Shown: positions 29,264 through 39,392 of the stretch, piece after piece
Layout: the number at the start of each line of letters is the position of its first letter
Numbering within the stretch: position 1 is the first letter of the stretch
Source of the DNA: Ralstonia sp. A12
GTDB lineage: Bacteria > Pseudomonadota > Gammaproteobacteria > Burkholderiales > Burkholderiaceae
Length of the DNA: 64,000 bases
Reading direction: 5' to 3'
NCBI RefSeq assembly: GCF_000801955.1
Contig: NZ_JSZO01000004.1
Coordinates: 62,001 to 126,000 of the forward strand
Translations under genes and position numbers: made by a program
The notes under the pieces: generated by a model
The model's database searches: none
Told to the model about the DNA's origin: nothing
Seen by the model: only the letters and a program-made list of their open reading frames with translations

Positions 29264-29281
29264 ATGACAGCGCATTGACAC
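29264..29281 (-). promoter_or_regulatory. Candidate Pho box (PhoB site)
   Basis: Read on the minus strand, GTGTCAA-TGCG-CTGTCAT matches the PhoB consensus of two CTGTCAT repeats separated by 4 bp at 12 of 14 positions. It lies 99 bp upstream of the first alkaline phosphatase start and points toward it. No strong -10 follows, as is common when PhoB replaces the -35. Confidence 0.72.
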
Positions 29282-29393
29282 CGCCAAGTGACGCGCGCTA
29301 TGGCCTTGCGCTTGCCTGAGCAAACAGTGGATCGCGGGGCGATGTGCGCACAAGGCTGCGCGGTACGATGCGCGTTATCGCCTGCTACCGCGC

Positions 29394-30149
29394 ATGCCCA
29401 TGCTCACTCGCCAGTTTGTCAGCCACGTTACGCTGCGGCGCGACACCATCACCACCTTCGATGCGTATCCGTTCAGCCTGCCCGCTGTGCGCGCGCTGGA
29501 TACGTTGGCGTTGCACCCGAAGATGACCTTTCTGGTGGGCGAGAACGGCTCGGGCAAATCGACCCTGATGGAAGCGATGGCCGTGGCGATGGGGTTCAAC
29601 GCCGAGGGGGGCTCGCGCAACTTCAACTTCAGCACGCACGCGTCGCACTCCGAGCTACATGCGCACCTGCGCATCGCCAAGGGCTTTCGCAAGCCGCGCA
29701 CCGAATTCTTCCTGCGCGCCGAGAGCTTCTTCAACGTGGCAACCAACATCCAGCGCATGGATGAAGAGCCCGGCCCAGGCGGGCCCGTGATCGCCTCCTA
29801 CGGCGGCAAATCACTGCACGCGCAGTCGCATGGCGAATCGTTCATGGCGTTGCTGATGCACCGCTTTGGCGGCAACGGCCTTTACCTGCTCGACGAACCC
29901 GAGGCTGCGCTCTCGCCGCAGCGGCAGTTGGCGGTGCTGGCCCGCATCCACCATCTGGTGCAGCAGGAAAGCCAGTTCATCATCGCCACGCACTCGCCCA
30001 TCCTGATGGCGTATCCCGATGCGTGGATCTATCAGTGTGATGGTGAAGGGATCCGGCGTATTGCCTATGAAGAGACCGAACACTTTTTGGTGACGCGGGA
30101 TTTTCTGGCGCACCCGCAGCGCATGCTGGCAATGCTCTTGGATGACTGA
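29394..30149 (+). CDS. AAA/ABC-type ATPase, orphan
   Basis: 251 residues with Walker A VGENGSGKST (about residues 48-57), an SHGES signature-like loop, Walker B GLYLLDEPEAALSP and a switch His in IIATHSPILMA. The architecture is that of stand-alone ABC-type ATPases of the SMC/RecF/OLD-like group, not of a membrane transporter: it starts with a beta-rich VTLRRD segment and ends with a VTRDFLAHPQRML tail. There is no partner nuclease or permease beside it. Role unknown. An alternative ATG lies six bases downstream at 29400. Confidence 0.82.
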   Translation: MPMLTRQFVSHVTLRRDTITTFDAYPFSLPAVRALDTLALHPKMTFLVGENGSGKSTLMEAMAVAMGFNAEGGSRNFNFSTHASHSELHAHLRIAKGFRKPRTEFFLRAESFFNVATNIQRMDEEPGPGGPVIASYGGKSLHAQSHGESFMALLMHRFGGNGLYLLDEPEAALSPQRQLAVLARIHHLVQQESQFIIATHSPILMAYPDAWIYQCDGEGIRRIAYEETEHFLVTRDFLAHPQRMLAMLLDD

Positions 30150-30364
30150 ATCAACGTTATGTCTTTTGCAAGGCATCTCGATTCGGCAGCGGGACGTATT
30201 TATTTTGATTTAGTAACGTAGGCCGATTTTTCGTAATTGCCGTGGATAAATTTGTTAAGGTCCCGCCAGCGCAAGTGTCGGCGACCATTGAGCGCACGGA
30301 AGGACACTGCCAGAGAGGCTGTTGAGGTTGGCGGCCATCAAACATCGTGATTGAACGCGAAGAG

Positions 30365-31168
30365 ATGAAACTGACAAGAGTGAGAGGGATGTTGGCCAGC
30401 CTCATGGCGGCCTTGGGTGTCATGGCTGTCGCAGGATGTGCGACGCAACCGCCAGCGGGCGGGCTTTCGTCGTTGGCGGCCGCAGCGCCAATCGTGGTAC
30501 CGGAGACGCGTGCTGATTCCGCACGACTTGGCACCCAGTGGGGAGAGGGCATCGAATCCCGCGTGACAACCGTCGATCTTCGGCGTGTGAGCAATGCACC
30601 GATGATTCAGCACACGTTGCCGTACTCAGCAGCAAGCGGGAGCGGCAGAGCCGTTCGAGAAATCATGCTTGGCAAAGGAAGAATTGGATTGACCGTTCTT
30701 CATGATGGACATGAACCCTGGTCGATTTACCTGGATGGAGAAAACGCCCAACTTCAGGGAAAGAAGGGTGAGCGCTATGTGCTGCAGTATCGCAATTACT
30801 CGAAAGAGAGCATCTACGAAATCGTCACGACGGTGGATGGCCTGGACGTGCTGAATGGCAGGGCGGGGAGTGTCAAGAACTCTGGTTATGTCCTCAGGCC
30901 GGGCGAAACGCTCCAGGTCGAGGGTTTCCGAAAGAGCCGGGAGGAAGTGGCAGCGTTTCGTTTCTCCGAGGTCGATGACGCCTATGCAGCCAACAGCAAA
31001 CAGGGGTCGGCCTCGAATGCTGGCGTGATTGGCACCGCCGTGTTTGAACTCTACGATCCCAACAAAAAAGCCAAACAGCCACCGGCGGATAGCCCGAAGG
31101 CATTTCCGGGGGATGACAAGTCGGGGGGCGATCGCTATGCAAGTCCGCCTGAGTACAAGAAGGGCTGA
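30365..31168 (+). CDS. Predicted lipoprotein, hypothetical
   Basis: 267 residues, family not recognised. The signal peptide ends in the lipobox VMAVAGC (Cys near residue 24). The central part (GRIGLTVLHDGHEPWSIYLD, YVLQYRNYSKESIYEIVTTV, LDVLNGRAGS) looks like an all-beta domain, and the C-terminal about 45 residues are Lys/Pro/Gly/Asp-rich and probably disordered. The ATG at 30365 is chosen for the signal peptide; a GTG at 30347 is also in frame. The 215 bp upstream are AT-richer than average. A terminator follows at 31224. Confidence 0.78.
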   Translation: MKLTRVRGMLASLMAALGVMAVAGCATQPPAGGLSSLAAAAPIVVPETRADSARLGTQWGEGIESRVTTVDLRRVSNAPMIQHTLPYSAASGSGRAVREIMLGKGRIGLTVLHDGHEPWSIYLDGENAQLQGKKGERYVLQYRNYSKESIYEIVTTVDGLDVLNGRAGSVKNSGYVLRPGETLQVEGFRKSREEVAAFRFSEVDDAYAANSKQGSASNAGVIGTAVFELYDPNKKAKQPPADSPKAFPGDDKSGGDRYASPPEYKKG

Positions 31169-31223
31169 CCTTTCATGAGCCGCCTTTGCACAGCCAAGGT
31201 GGTTAAATCGCGACGCTGGGCAT

Positions 31224-31262
31224 GAGGCCGGTTTGGGCGAGACCCTTGACCGGCCTCGTTTT
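31224..31262 (+). terminator. Rho-independent terminator of the lipoprotein gene
   Basis: Arms GAGGCCGGT (31224-31232) and ACCGGCCTC (31249-31257) are fully complementary around a 16-nt loop and are followed by GTTTTCGTTT. Confidence 0.75.
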
Positions 31263-31332
31263 CGTTTGATCTGTGGCCTCATGCGTCACACGGCAGGCGC
31301 GTGTTGACCTGCCGCAGATTCACTGAATCCGC

Positions 31333-31338
31333 TACAAT
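31333..31338 (+). promoter_or_regulatory. Candidate -10 element of the ahcY transcript
   Basis: TACAAT matches the sigma-70 -10 consensus at 5 of 6 positions. It lies 10 bp ahead of the SAH aptamer, so transcription would start almost exactly at the riboswitch 5' end. No good -35 is seen at 17 bp. Confidence 0.55.
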
Positions 31339-31347
31339 CCAGCCCAT

Positions 31348-31415
31348 TCCGAGGAGCGTTGCAACGGTCGGGCAAGCCCCGCCGCCAGGCTCGGAAGTTC
31401 AAACGGCGCTCGCAG
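31348..31415 (+). ncRNA. SAH riboswitch
   Basis: It shows the conserved order of the S-adenosylhomocysteine aptamer: CCGAGGAGCGTTGCAAC, then CCAGGCTCGG pairing with the first block, then AACGGCGCTCGC pairing with GAGCGTTG as a pseudoknot. It lies 115 bp upstream of ahcY, the gene it controls in beta-proteobacteria, and is expected to turn expression on when SAH accumulates. Confidence 0.93.
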
Positions 31416-31529
31416 TATCGTGGCTACACGATGGCGAGAACGCATCTATCCGGGGTCCAGTGCATTGGCGCCCCGTCTCAGCAGTTATCTCTCCAGCGTG
31501 CAGTCACCCCAAATTTTCGGAGTGACCTA

Positions 31530-32969
<1,440 letters not shown>

Positions 32970-33021
32970 GCCGTCCCGCCGGCGGCACCCCGCCGCCGGC
33001 ATTCAACCCGAGGACTCCTCC

Positions 33022-33366
33022 ATGAGACTGCTCGCTGTCTGGGTCATCAACGCGCTGGCGTTGCTGCTCGTCGCCTATCTGCTCAAAGGCATCCACGTCA
33101 ACGGCTTCGGCTCCGCGCTGATCGCGGCGCTGGTGCTGGGTCTCGTCAATACGCTGATCCGCCCGATCCTGGTGATCCTCACCCTGCCGGTGACGTTGCT
33201 CACGCTTGGGCTGTTCATCTTCATCCTCAACGCGCTGCTGTTCATGTTTGTCGGCAACCTGCTGGCAGGCTTCCAGGTGGCCAGCTTTGGCGCGGCGCTG
33301 TTGGGTTCCATCCTGTACAGCGTGATCTCGTGGCTGCTCTCGAGCCTGCTGCTGCGCGAGGCTTAA
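33022..33366 (+). CDS. Small four-helix membrane protein, YvlD / phage-holin-like family
   Basis: 114 residues with four hydrophobic segments. Typical of the YvlD/DUF360 family are the N-terminal VWVINALALLLVAYLL, GLVNTLIRPILVILTLPVTL and FILNALLFMFVGNLL. Function unknown. GAGGACTCCTCC precedes the ATG. It lies 52 bp after ahcY and 11 bp before metF, an arrangement I associate with Burkholderiales, and is therefore likely co-expressed with the methyl cycle. Confidence 0.88.
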   Translation: MRLLAVWVINALALLLVAYLLKGIHVNGFGSALIAALVLGLVNTLIRPILVILTLPVTLLTLGLFIFILNALLFMFVGNLLAGFQVASFGAALLGSILYSVISWLLSSLLLREA

Positions 33367-33377
33367 GGTTTTCTGTC

Positions 33378-34208
33378 ATGCAAGACCGTCAATTCAGTTT
33401 CGAATTCTTCCCGCCCAAGACGGCGGAAGGCGCCGAGAAGCTGCGCAACACGCGTGCGCAGCTCTCGCCGCTCAAGCCGCGCTTCATTTCCGTGACCTTT
33501 GGCGCGGGCGGCACCACCCAACAGGGCACGCTCGACGCCGTGGTGGAGATCCAGCGCGAAGGCATCGAGGCCGCGCCGCACCTGTCGTGTGTGGGCTCGT
33601 CGCGCGAGAGCATCCGCAGCATCCTCGGCACGTATCGCGAACACGGCATCGGCCGCATCGTCGCGCTGCGCGGTGACATGCCCTCGGGCATGGGCGAGAT
33701 CGGCGAGTTCCGTTACGCGAACGAGCTGGTCGAGTTCATCCGCCAGGAAACCGGCAATGCGTTCCATATCGAGGTGGCCGCGTATCCGGAGTACCACCCG
33801 CAGGCACGCTCAGCCCGTCAGGACCTGGACAACTTCGCCCGCAAGGTGAAGGCCGGTGCAGACTCCGCCATCACGCAGTACTTCTTCAACGCGGATGCGT
33901 ACTTCCAGTTCGTTGACGACGCACGCAAGCTCGGCGTGGACGTGCCCATCGTGCCCGGCATCATGCCGATCACGAACTCGTCGCAGTTGATGCGTTTTTC
34001 CGAGATGTGCGGCGCCGAGATTCCGCGCTGGGTGGCCAAGCGCCTGGAGAGCTTCGGCGATGATCGTGAGTCGATCCGCGCCTTCGGCCTGGATGTGGTG
34101 ACGGCACTGTGCGATCGCCTGCTGCAAGGTGGCGCGCCGGGCCTGCACTTCTACACGCTCAACGCCGCCGGTTCCACGCGCGCCATCTGGCAGCGCCTGG
34201 GTCTGTAA
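33378..34208 (+). CDS. metF: 5,10-methylenetetrahydrofolate reductase
   Basis: 276-residue FAD-containing TIM barrel. The hallmarks are FSFEFFPPKTAEGAEKL at the N-terminus with the catalytic Glu, FISVTFGAGGTT, RGDMPSGMGE, KVKAGADSAITQYFFNADAY and PGIMPITN. It reduces methylene-THF to 5-methyl-THF, which supplies homocysteine methylation and so ties in with AhcY upstream. Length matches bacterial MetF (about 275-296). No methionine synthase gene is in the window. It ends 36 bp before the TfoX-like gene. Confidence 0.97.
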   Translation: MQDRQFSFEFFPPKTAEGAEKLRNTRAQLSPLKPRFISVTFGAGGTTQQGTLDAVVEIQREGIEAAPHLSCVGSSRESIRSILGTYREHGIGRIVALRGDMPSGMGEIGEFRYANELVEFIRQETGNAFHIEVAAYPEYHPQARSARQDLDNFARKVKAGADSAITQYFFNADAYFQFVDDARKLGVDVPIVPGIMPITNSSQLMRFSEMCGAEIPRWVAKRLESFGDDRESIRAFGLDVVTALCDRLLQGGAPGLHFYTLNAAGSTRAIWQRLGL

Positions 34209-34244
34209 GCAAGCGACAGAAAAAGAGAAGACAAGGAGATCGTC

Positions 34245-34706
34245 ATGGCAGCTGCACCCGATCCGCTGGTCGCCTGGCTGCTTGACGAACTCCAACCGCT
34301 CGCCGCGCAGATCGGCGAGATCCGCGCCCGCCGGATGTTCGGCGGCGCGTCGCTGTACTACGACGACATCATCTTCGCGCTGGTGATTCGCAGCACGTGC
34401 TACCTGCGCGTGGACGACCTCACGCGCGAGCGCTTTCTCGCAGAAAAGTCGGTGCCGTTCAGCTACGACCGCGATGGCCGCACCATCAGCATGAACGGCT
34501 ATCTGAGCACGCCGGCCGACGCGCTCGACGGTGGTCAGCCATTGCGCGACTGGGCGCGCCTGGCAATCGAAGCGGCATTGCGCGTGGAGAACGCGAAGGC
34601 GGCCAAGCCAAAGCGCACCGCTACAAAGACAACGGCGACCAAGAGGGTCGCCGCCAAGAAGGTCACTGCCAAGACCGCTGCCGCCAAGAAAGCGGCCAAG
34701 CGCTGA
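34245..34706 (+). CDS. TfoX N-terminal-domain protein with Lys/Ala-rich tail
   Basis: 153 residues. The first 110 match the TfoX/Sxy N-terminal domain: IRARRMFGGASLYYDDIIFA, TCYLRVDD and FSYDRDGRTISMNGYLSTPA. The last 42 are almost only Lys, Ala, Thr and Arg (for example KRTATKTTATKRVAAKK), as in histone-H1-like bacterial tails that bind DNA non-specifically. TfoX proteins relate to competence regulation, but many stand-alone N-domain proteins have unknown roles. The C-terminal TfoX domain is absent. AAGGAG precedes the ATG. Confidence 0.85.
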   Translation: MAAAPDPLVAWLLDELQPLAAQIGEIRARRMFGGASLYYDDIIFALVIRSTCYLRVDDLTRERFLAEKSVPFSYDRDGRTISMNGYLSTPADALDGGQPLRDWARLAIEAALRVENAKAAKPKRTATKTTATKRVAAKKVTAKTAAAKKAAKR

Positions 34707-34710
34707 ACGC

Positions 34711-35325
34711 TCAGTACAGCGTCGTCTTCAGCCGCTCGGGCAATTCACGGTCGTAAGCTTCCCCGTCGAATGCGCCACCGCTGATGTGCTGCAGGATCTT
34801 GCCTGCGGTGGGCAGCGCGGGCGTCGTTTCCTGCGCGCCGCGTTCCCACAGCTTGGAACGCACCACCGCTTTCGAGCAGTGGAAGTACACCGACTGCACA
34901 TTCACCACGATCACCGAGCGCGGCAGCTTGTTCTGCACGGCCGATGCGGCGAGCAGTTCCGGATCGGTCGAGATCGTGGCCGTGCCGTTCACGCGCAGTG
35001 TTTCACCCGCACCCGGCACGATGAAGAGCACGGACACGCGCCCGTCTTCGACGATGTTGCGCAGGTTGTCGATGCGGTTGTTGCCGGGGCGGTCGGGAAT
35101 TGCCAGCGTGCGCTCGTTGAGGATGCGTACAAAGCCCGGCGCATCGCCCTTGGGCGAGGCATCCGTACCCTCCGCGCCCACCGACGACAGCACGATGAAC
35201 GGCGAGGCCTCGACGAACGCGCGATAGTCCTCGTTCAGGTGGTCGATCTCTTTGAGAACGGAGCGCGGGTTCGGGGTGCCGTAGACGGCTTCGAGGTCGG
35301 CAACGGTCTTCAGCGTGTGCGTCAT
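34711..35325 (-). CDS. FMN-dependent PPOX-type flavoprotein (MSMEG_1061-like)
   Basis: 204 residues of the pyridoxamine-5'-phosphate-oxidase-like split-barrel fold. Key segments are FIVLSSVGAEGTDASPKGD, the RPGNNRIDNLRNI motif and the C-terminal YFHCSKAVVRSKLWE, the pattern of the MSMEG_1061 subfamily of FMN/F420-type reductases. The physiological substrate is unknown. It is convergent with the TfoX-like gene (4 bp apart), and its start lies just before the stop of the cyclo-ligase gene on the same strand, so the two are probably co-transcribed. Confidence 0.87.
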   Translation of the reverse strand: MTHTLKTVADLEAVYGTPNPRSVLKEIDHLNEDYRAFVEASPFIVLSSVGAEGTDASPKGDAPGFVRILNERTLAIPDRPGNNRIDNLRNIVEDGRVSVLFIVPGAGETLRVNGTATISTDPELLAASAVQNKLPRSVIVVNVQSVYFHCSKAVVRSKLWERGAQETTPALPTAGKILQHISGGAFDGEAYDRELPERLKTTLY

Positions 35326-35344
35326 GTGGATTCTCGGAGGCGGT

Positions 35345-35950
35345 TTAAAACGTGCCGCGCTCGGTGACGATGCAATCGAGCGCGATGTCGTGGGGTTGCG
35401 GAGCGATGGATTCCACCCGGTTCACCTCGAACGCCACGCCGATGGTGCGCGGGCGCTGGCCGGCGGCGTGCAGTGCGGCGAGTGTGCGGTCGTAGAAGCC
35501 GCCACCGTAACCGATGCGATAGCGCTGCGCATCAAAGCCGACGCAAGGAATCAGCAAGGCATCGGGGGTTTCCTCCTCATCCGAGCGGGGGATGGGAATG
35601 TTGTACGCGCCTGGCGTCATTTCACAATCGGGTGTCCATCGCCGAAACTGCAGGGGCGAAAACTTGTCAGTCACCACGGGCAGCAGCGCATGGCGCGCGG
35701 CATCGGCCGACAGCCAATGGCCCAGCACGGTCAACGCATCGAACTCGCCCTGCGTTGGCCAGTAGGCGGCCAGGCGTTTGACAGGCAGCGCACGCAGTAA
35801 CTCAGCGAGGTGGTGCGCCAGCGCGGCATCGTGTGCGACGCGGTCGGGCAATGCGGCACGCGCATCGAGCAGCACGGCGCGCAGGGTGCGGCGGGATTCG
35901 ATCGGCGTGGTCGGATTTGCCGGATCGTGCGGGTTCCCTAAGGCTGACAT
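35345..35950 (-). CDS. 5-formyltetrahydrofolate cyclo-ligase
   Basis: 201 residues. It salvages 5-formyl-THF to 5,10-methenyl-THF with ATP. The conserved C-terminal block GFDAQRYRIGYGGGFYDRTL binds ATP, and the N-terminal R-R-x-L-R helix and AAYWPTQGEFD fit the family. The ATG at 35950 is chosen because the reading frame continues far upstream only through the divergent slt gene. Just 42 bp separate it from slt, so the two promoters overlap. The folate link with nearby metF is functional only; they are on opposite strands. Confidence 0.93.
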   Translation of the reverse strand: MSALGNPHDPANPTTPIESRRTLRAVLLDARAALPDRVAHDAALAHHLAELLRALPVKRLAAYWPTQGEFDALTVLGHWLSADAARHALLPVVTDKFSPLQFRRWTPDCEMTPGAYNIPIPRSDEEETPDALLIPCVGFDAQRYRIGYGGGFYDRTLAALHAAGQRPRTIGVAFEVNRVESIAPQPHDIALDCIVTERGTF

Positions 35951-35992
35951 GGGATAATTCGGCGACCTAACAGTGATTGGACGGGGTAGGAG

Positions 35993-37984
35993 ATGGCATT
36001 GAAGGGCAAGGCAGTATATCGCGCGGTGGCGCTGGCTTTTACGGGTGTGGTGGGCATGAGTGTGGTGGGCCCGCTGAGTCCCCTGAGCCCTATTTCGCTG
36101 GCGGTGGCTGCCAAGCGTCAGGCGCCGCAGGGCATTCCGGCCAATCCGGACGACGCGTTCGTCGAGTTGCGCAACGCCGCTCGCCGCAATGACGTGTCGC
36201 GCAGCTGGGAGCTGGCCGACAGCCTGGCTGACTACCCGCTCCAATCGTACGTCCAGTATTTCCGCATCAAGCCGCAGCTGTTCGACGCAAGCGGCTATGC
36301 GCGCACGGATGCGCCGGAAGACGAGATCCGCTCGTTCCTGCAGCGCTACCAGGGCGATGCCATTGCCGACCGTTTGCGCAACGACTGGCTGCTGGTGCTC
36401 GGCAAGAAACGCGACTGGGCCACCTTCGATGTCGAGTACCCGAAGTTCGTGCTCAAGGACGACACGCAGGTCGAGTGCTATGCCCTGCTGTCGCGCGCGA
36501 TGAAGGGCGGAAGTGCGGCTGCAGGCGTGGCCGCCGATGCGCGCAACACGCTGTCCGATCCGAAGGGCTATGGCGAAGGCTGTGTCGACCTGATCGGCTA
36601 TCTGGCCCAGGCCAACCAGTTCACGCGTGCGGACGTGGCCTTTGCGGCGCGGCTGTCGCTGGAGCAGAACCTGGTGACGCAGGCGTCGCGCATTGCGGCC
36701 GTGCTGCCCGAGGGCGACCGTGTGGACAACGACACGCTGGCCAACGTCACGCGCATGGCACGCAACGATCCGTCGCAGGCGACGGCGTATCTGATGGCGC
36801 AGAGCGGCGGCCTGTCGCGTGAGGAGCAAGGCGCGGCCTGGGGCGTGATTGGCCAGTACGCGGCCAAGAAGCAGACGCCCGATGCGCTGGATGCCTACCG
36901 CCGCCAACTGACGCTGGGCGGCGATGCCTGGCTGTCGGACGATTCGCTGGAATGGCGTGTGCGCACCGCGCTGCGTGCAGGCGATTGGAAGATGGTGCGG
37001 CAGGCCATCGAGAAGATGCGCCCCACCCTGCGTGATCGTGATCCAGCCTGGACGTACTGGTATGGCCGCGCGCTCAAGGCCGATGGCAGCAAGAGCGGCA
37101 GCGACGACGCCAACAAGCAGTTCCAGTCGATTGCCGGGCAGTTCAACTTCTACGGCCAGCTGGCGCAGGAAGAACTCGGCCAGCGCATCACCGTGCCGCC
37201 CAAGACCGCCGTGACTGACGCCGAGATCGACCCGATGGGCCGCAACCATCCGGGCTTCGCGCGCGCCAAGCGCCTGTATGACCTGAACCTGCGCTTCGAG
37301 GGCAACCGCGAGTGGAACTGGGAGCTGCGCAACATGAGCGACCGCGAGCTGATCGCCGCGGCGGAATACGGCCGCAAGCTCGGCCTGCTCGACCGCACCG
37401 TCAACTCGGCCGACAAGACCAAGACCGAGCACGACTTCTCGCTGCGCTTCCCCACGCCGTTCCTCAATGTGGTCCAGCGCAACGCCGATGCCGTGGGCCT
37501 GGATATCGCCTGGACGTACGGCCTGATCCGCCAGGAGTCGCGCTTCATCATGGACGCGCGCTCGTCGGTGGGTGCCTCGGGCCTGATGCAGGTGATGCCG
37601 GAAACCGCCAAGCGCGTCGCCAAGAAGATCGGCCTGCCGGGCTTCCGCCCCTCGCAGATGAGCGACATCGACACCAACGTGCTGCTGGGCACGAGCTACC
37701 TGTCGATGATCCTGACCGACCTCGATAGCTCGATGACGCTGGCGACCGCCGGTTACAACGCCGGCCCGGGCCGCCCGAAGCGCTGGCGCTCGACGCTCAC
37801 GCGCCCGGTGGAAGGCGCGATCTTCGCCGAGACGATTCCCTTCAACGAGACGCGCACGTATGTGAAAAACGTGCTGTCCAACGCCACGTACTACAGCGCG
37901 CTGCTGACCGGCCGTCCGCAATCGCTGAAGGACCGCCTGGGCAAGGTCGGGCCGGAGGCGGTGACGCCGGACGATCTGCCGTAA
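35993..37984 (+). CDS. slt: Soluble lytic murein transglycosylase Slt
   Basis: 663 residues. A signal peptide precedes a long superhelical N-terminal U/L-domain rich in alpha repeats (PEDEIRSFLQRYQGDAIADRL and similar stretches, split over residues 100-450). The C-terminal SLT catalytic domain has Glu515 in GLIRQESRFIMDARSS, then GASGLMQVMPETAK and ATAGYNAGPGRPKRW. It cleaves peptidoglycan to 1,6-anhydro-muropeptides in the periplasm. The Shine-Dalgarno GTAGGAG abuts the ATG more closely than usual. A strong terminator follows at 38001. Confidence 0.94.
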   Translation: MALKGKAVYRAVALAFTGVVGMSVVGPLSPLSPISLAVAAKRQAPQGIPANPDDAFVELRNAARRNDVSRSWELADSLADYPLQSYVQYFRIKPQLFDASGYARTDAPEDEIRSFLQRYQGDAIADRLRNDWLLVLGKKRDWATFDVEYPKFVLKDDTQVECYALLSRAMKGGSAAAGVAADARNTLSDPKGYGEGCVDLIGYLAQANQFTRADVAFAARLSLEQNLVTQASRIAAVLPEGDRVDNDTLANVTRMARNDPSQATAYLMAQSGGLSREEQGAAWGVIGQYAAKKQTPDALDAYRRQLTLGGDAWLSDDSLEWRVRTALRAGDWKMVRQAIEKMRPTLRDRDPAWTYWYGRALKADGSKSGSDDANKQFQSIAGQFNFYGQLAQEELGQRITVPPKTAVTDAEIDPMGRNHPGFARAKRLYDLNLRFEGNREWNWELRNMSDRELIAAAEYGRKLGLLDRTVNSADKTKTEHDFSLRFPTPFLNVVQRNADAVGLDIAWTYGLIRQESRFIMDARSSVGASGLMQVMPETAKRVAKKIGLPGFRPSQMSDIDTNVLLGTSYLSMILTDLDSSMTLATAGYNAGPGRPKRWRSTLTRPVEGAIFAETIPFNETRTYVKNVLSNATYYSALLTGRPQSLKDRLGKVGPEAVTPDDLP

Positions 37985-38000
37985 GCGACGAGATCACCAT

Positions 38001-38029
38001 AAAAACGCCCGCACCGATGCGGGCGTTTT
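38001..38029 (+). terminator. Rho-independent terminator of slt
   Basis: Stem AACGCCCGCA / TGCGGGCGTT with a 4-nt loop, A-tract before and T-tract after. Confidence 0.9.
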
Positions 38030-38160
38030 GCATTGGTGCGGGCGTTTTTGCGATCACAACGGTGCCGCGCGCAGCACATCGCACCGGTACGCCTTGGGGG
38101 CGGTCGCCTTCGGGATGTATTGTGGTGTTGCCCCCCTTTTCCCGTCTTGGAGATGCCGCC

Positions 38161-39165
38161 ATGCATACCTCCAATCTGCTCGTTTTTGGCGGTACCGGTT
38201 TTATCGGCACGCAGTTGCTCTCGCGGCTGGTGACCGAAACCTTTGCCGCACCCGGCTTGCCCGAAGGCCGGGTGATCGTGCCCACGCGCGATGCCGAATC
38301 CGCCCGGGCGCACAAACTCACGTTGCTGCCGCGCGTGGATGTGATGGATGCCGACATCTACGCCGACGATGCGCTCGACGCGCTTTTTCTGGCGCTCACT
38401 GAACGCGGCGGTCAGCACTGCGCTGTCATCAACCTCGTCGGCGTGCTGCAGGACGAACGCGTGATGCCCTACGGCCCCGCGTTCCAGCGCGTGCACGTTG
38501 AACTGCCTCGCCGCATCGTCGCCGCATGCCGCCGGCACGGCGTGAACCGGTTGTTGCACATGAGCGCGCTGGGCGCTGACTCGGCGGGCCCGTCGATGTA
38601 CCAGCGCAGCAAGGGCGACGGTGAACGCGTGGTCATGAACAGTGAACTCGACTGGACGGTGTTCCGCCCGTCCGTGGTGTTTGGCCCGCAGGATCACTTC
38701 CTTAATCTGTTTGCACGCATGCAGCGCATGGCGCCGTTCGTGCCGCTGGCCTGTGCCGATGCGCGCTTCCAGCCCGTCTATGTGGACGACGTGGCGGCGG
38801 CCTTCGTCAATGCGCTCGACAATGCCACCACCATCCGGCGCGCGTATCCGCTGGTTGGCCCGCGTGTGTACACGCTGGCCGAGTTGATGCGCTTTGCCGG
38901 ACGCGCCAGCGGCCACCGGCGCTGGATCGTGCCGCTGCCCGAAGGTCTGGGCCGGATGCAGGCGGCGCTGTTCGAGCACCTGCCGGGTGCACCCATCTCG
39001 CGCGACAACCTGGATTCCATGCGTGTGGACAACGTCAGCATGGAGCCTGTTGCGCCGGAACTCGGCATCCACCCGCTCGGCATGGAGGCCGTGATGCTGC
39101 CCGCGCTGGCCGGATTCGGCCCGAACCCTGGGCTGAGCGCAGCACGCGCCCGGGCGCATCGTTAG
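38161..39165 (+). CDS. Complex I NDUFA9-like NAD(P)-binding protein
   Basis: 334 residues of the atypical short-chain dehydrogenase family. The N-terminal Rossmann motif NLLVFGGTGFIGTQLL binds NAD(P). The segment NLVGVLQDERVMPYGPAFQRVH and the FRPSVVFGPQDHFLNLFA block are those of NDUFA9/Ndufa9-like proteins, common in beta-proteobacteria and homologous to a mitochondrial complex I accessory subunit. A catalytic role is doubtful, and the exact bacterial function is unknown. It lies between slt and gst with separate intergenic spaces on both sides. Confidence 0.88.
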   Translation: MHTSNLLVFGGTGFIGTQLLSRLVTETFAAPGLPEGRVIVPTRDAESARAHKLTLLPRVDVMDADIYADDALDALFLALTERGGQHCAVINLVGVLQDERVMPYGPAFQRVHVELPRRIVAACRRHGVNRLLHMSALGADSAGPSMYQRSKGDGERVVMNSELDWTVFRPSVVFGPQDHFLNLFARMQRMAPFVPLACADARFQPVYVDDVAAAFVNALDNATTIRRAYPLVGPRVYTLAELMRFAGRASGHRRWIVPLPEGLGRMQAALFEHLPGAPISRDNLDSMRVDNVSMEPVAPELGIHPLGMEAVMLPALAGFGPNPGLSAARARAHR

Positions 39166-39392
39166 CGGTCCTGGCAACGTGGTACGCCGCGCTTGTGAGG
39201 CCACTTCACAACCGTGGCCAATCCGTTTCATTTTGTCGCGCTGCAGCGCAGGGCTAGAATGACTCGTTCGCCCCACGCTGCAGCACCATCCTCCATCGCC
39301 AAGAACAAGAGCGTCCCCGGGGTTCCGGTATGCCGGCGTGACACAGGCGAGCTCCCACAATAATTGCTGTGCACTCTCCAAGGACGGGAATC

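Noticed and set aside
32970-33021. Terminator after ahcY
   Set aside because: The hairpin is strong but no T-tract follows and the next gene starts immediately, so it is more likely a stability or attenuation element.
35951-37921. Continuation of the cyclo-ligase frame to 858 codons
   Set aside because: The extension lies wholly antisense to slt. The natural start MSALGN at 35950 gives the family's normal length.
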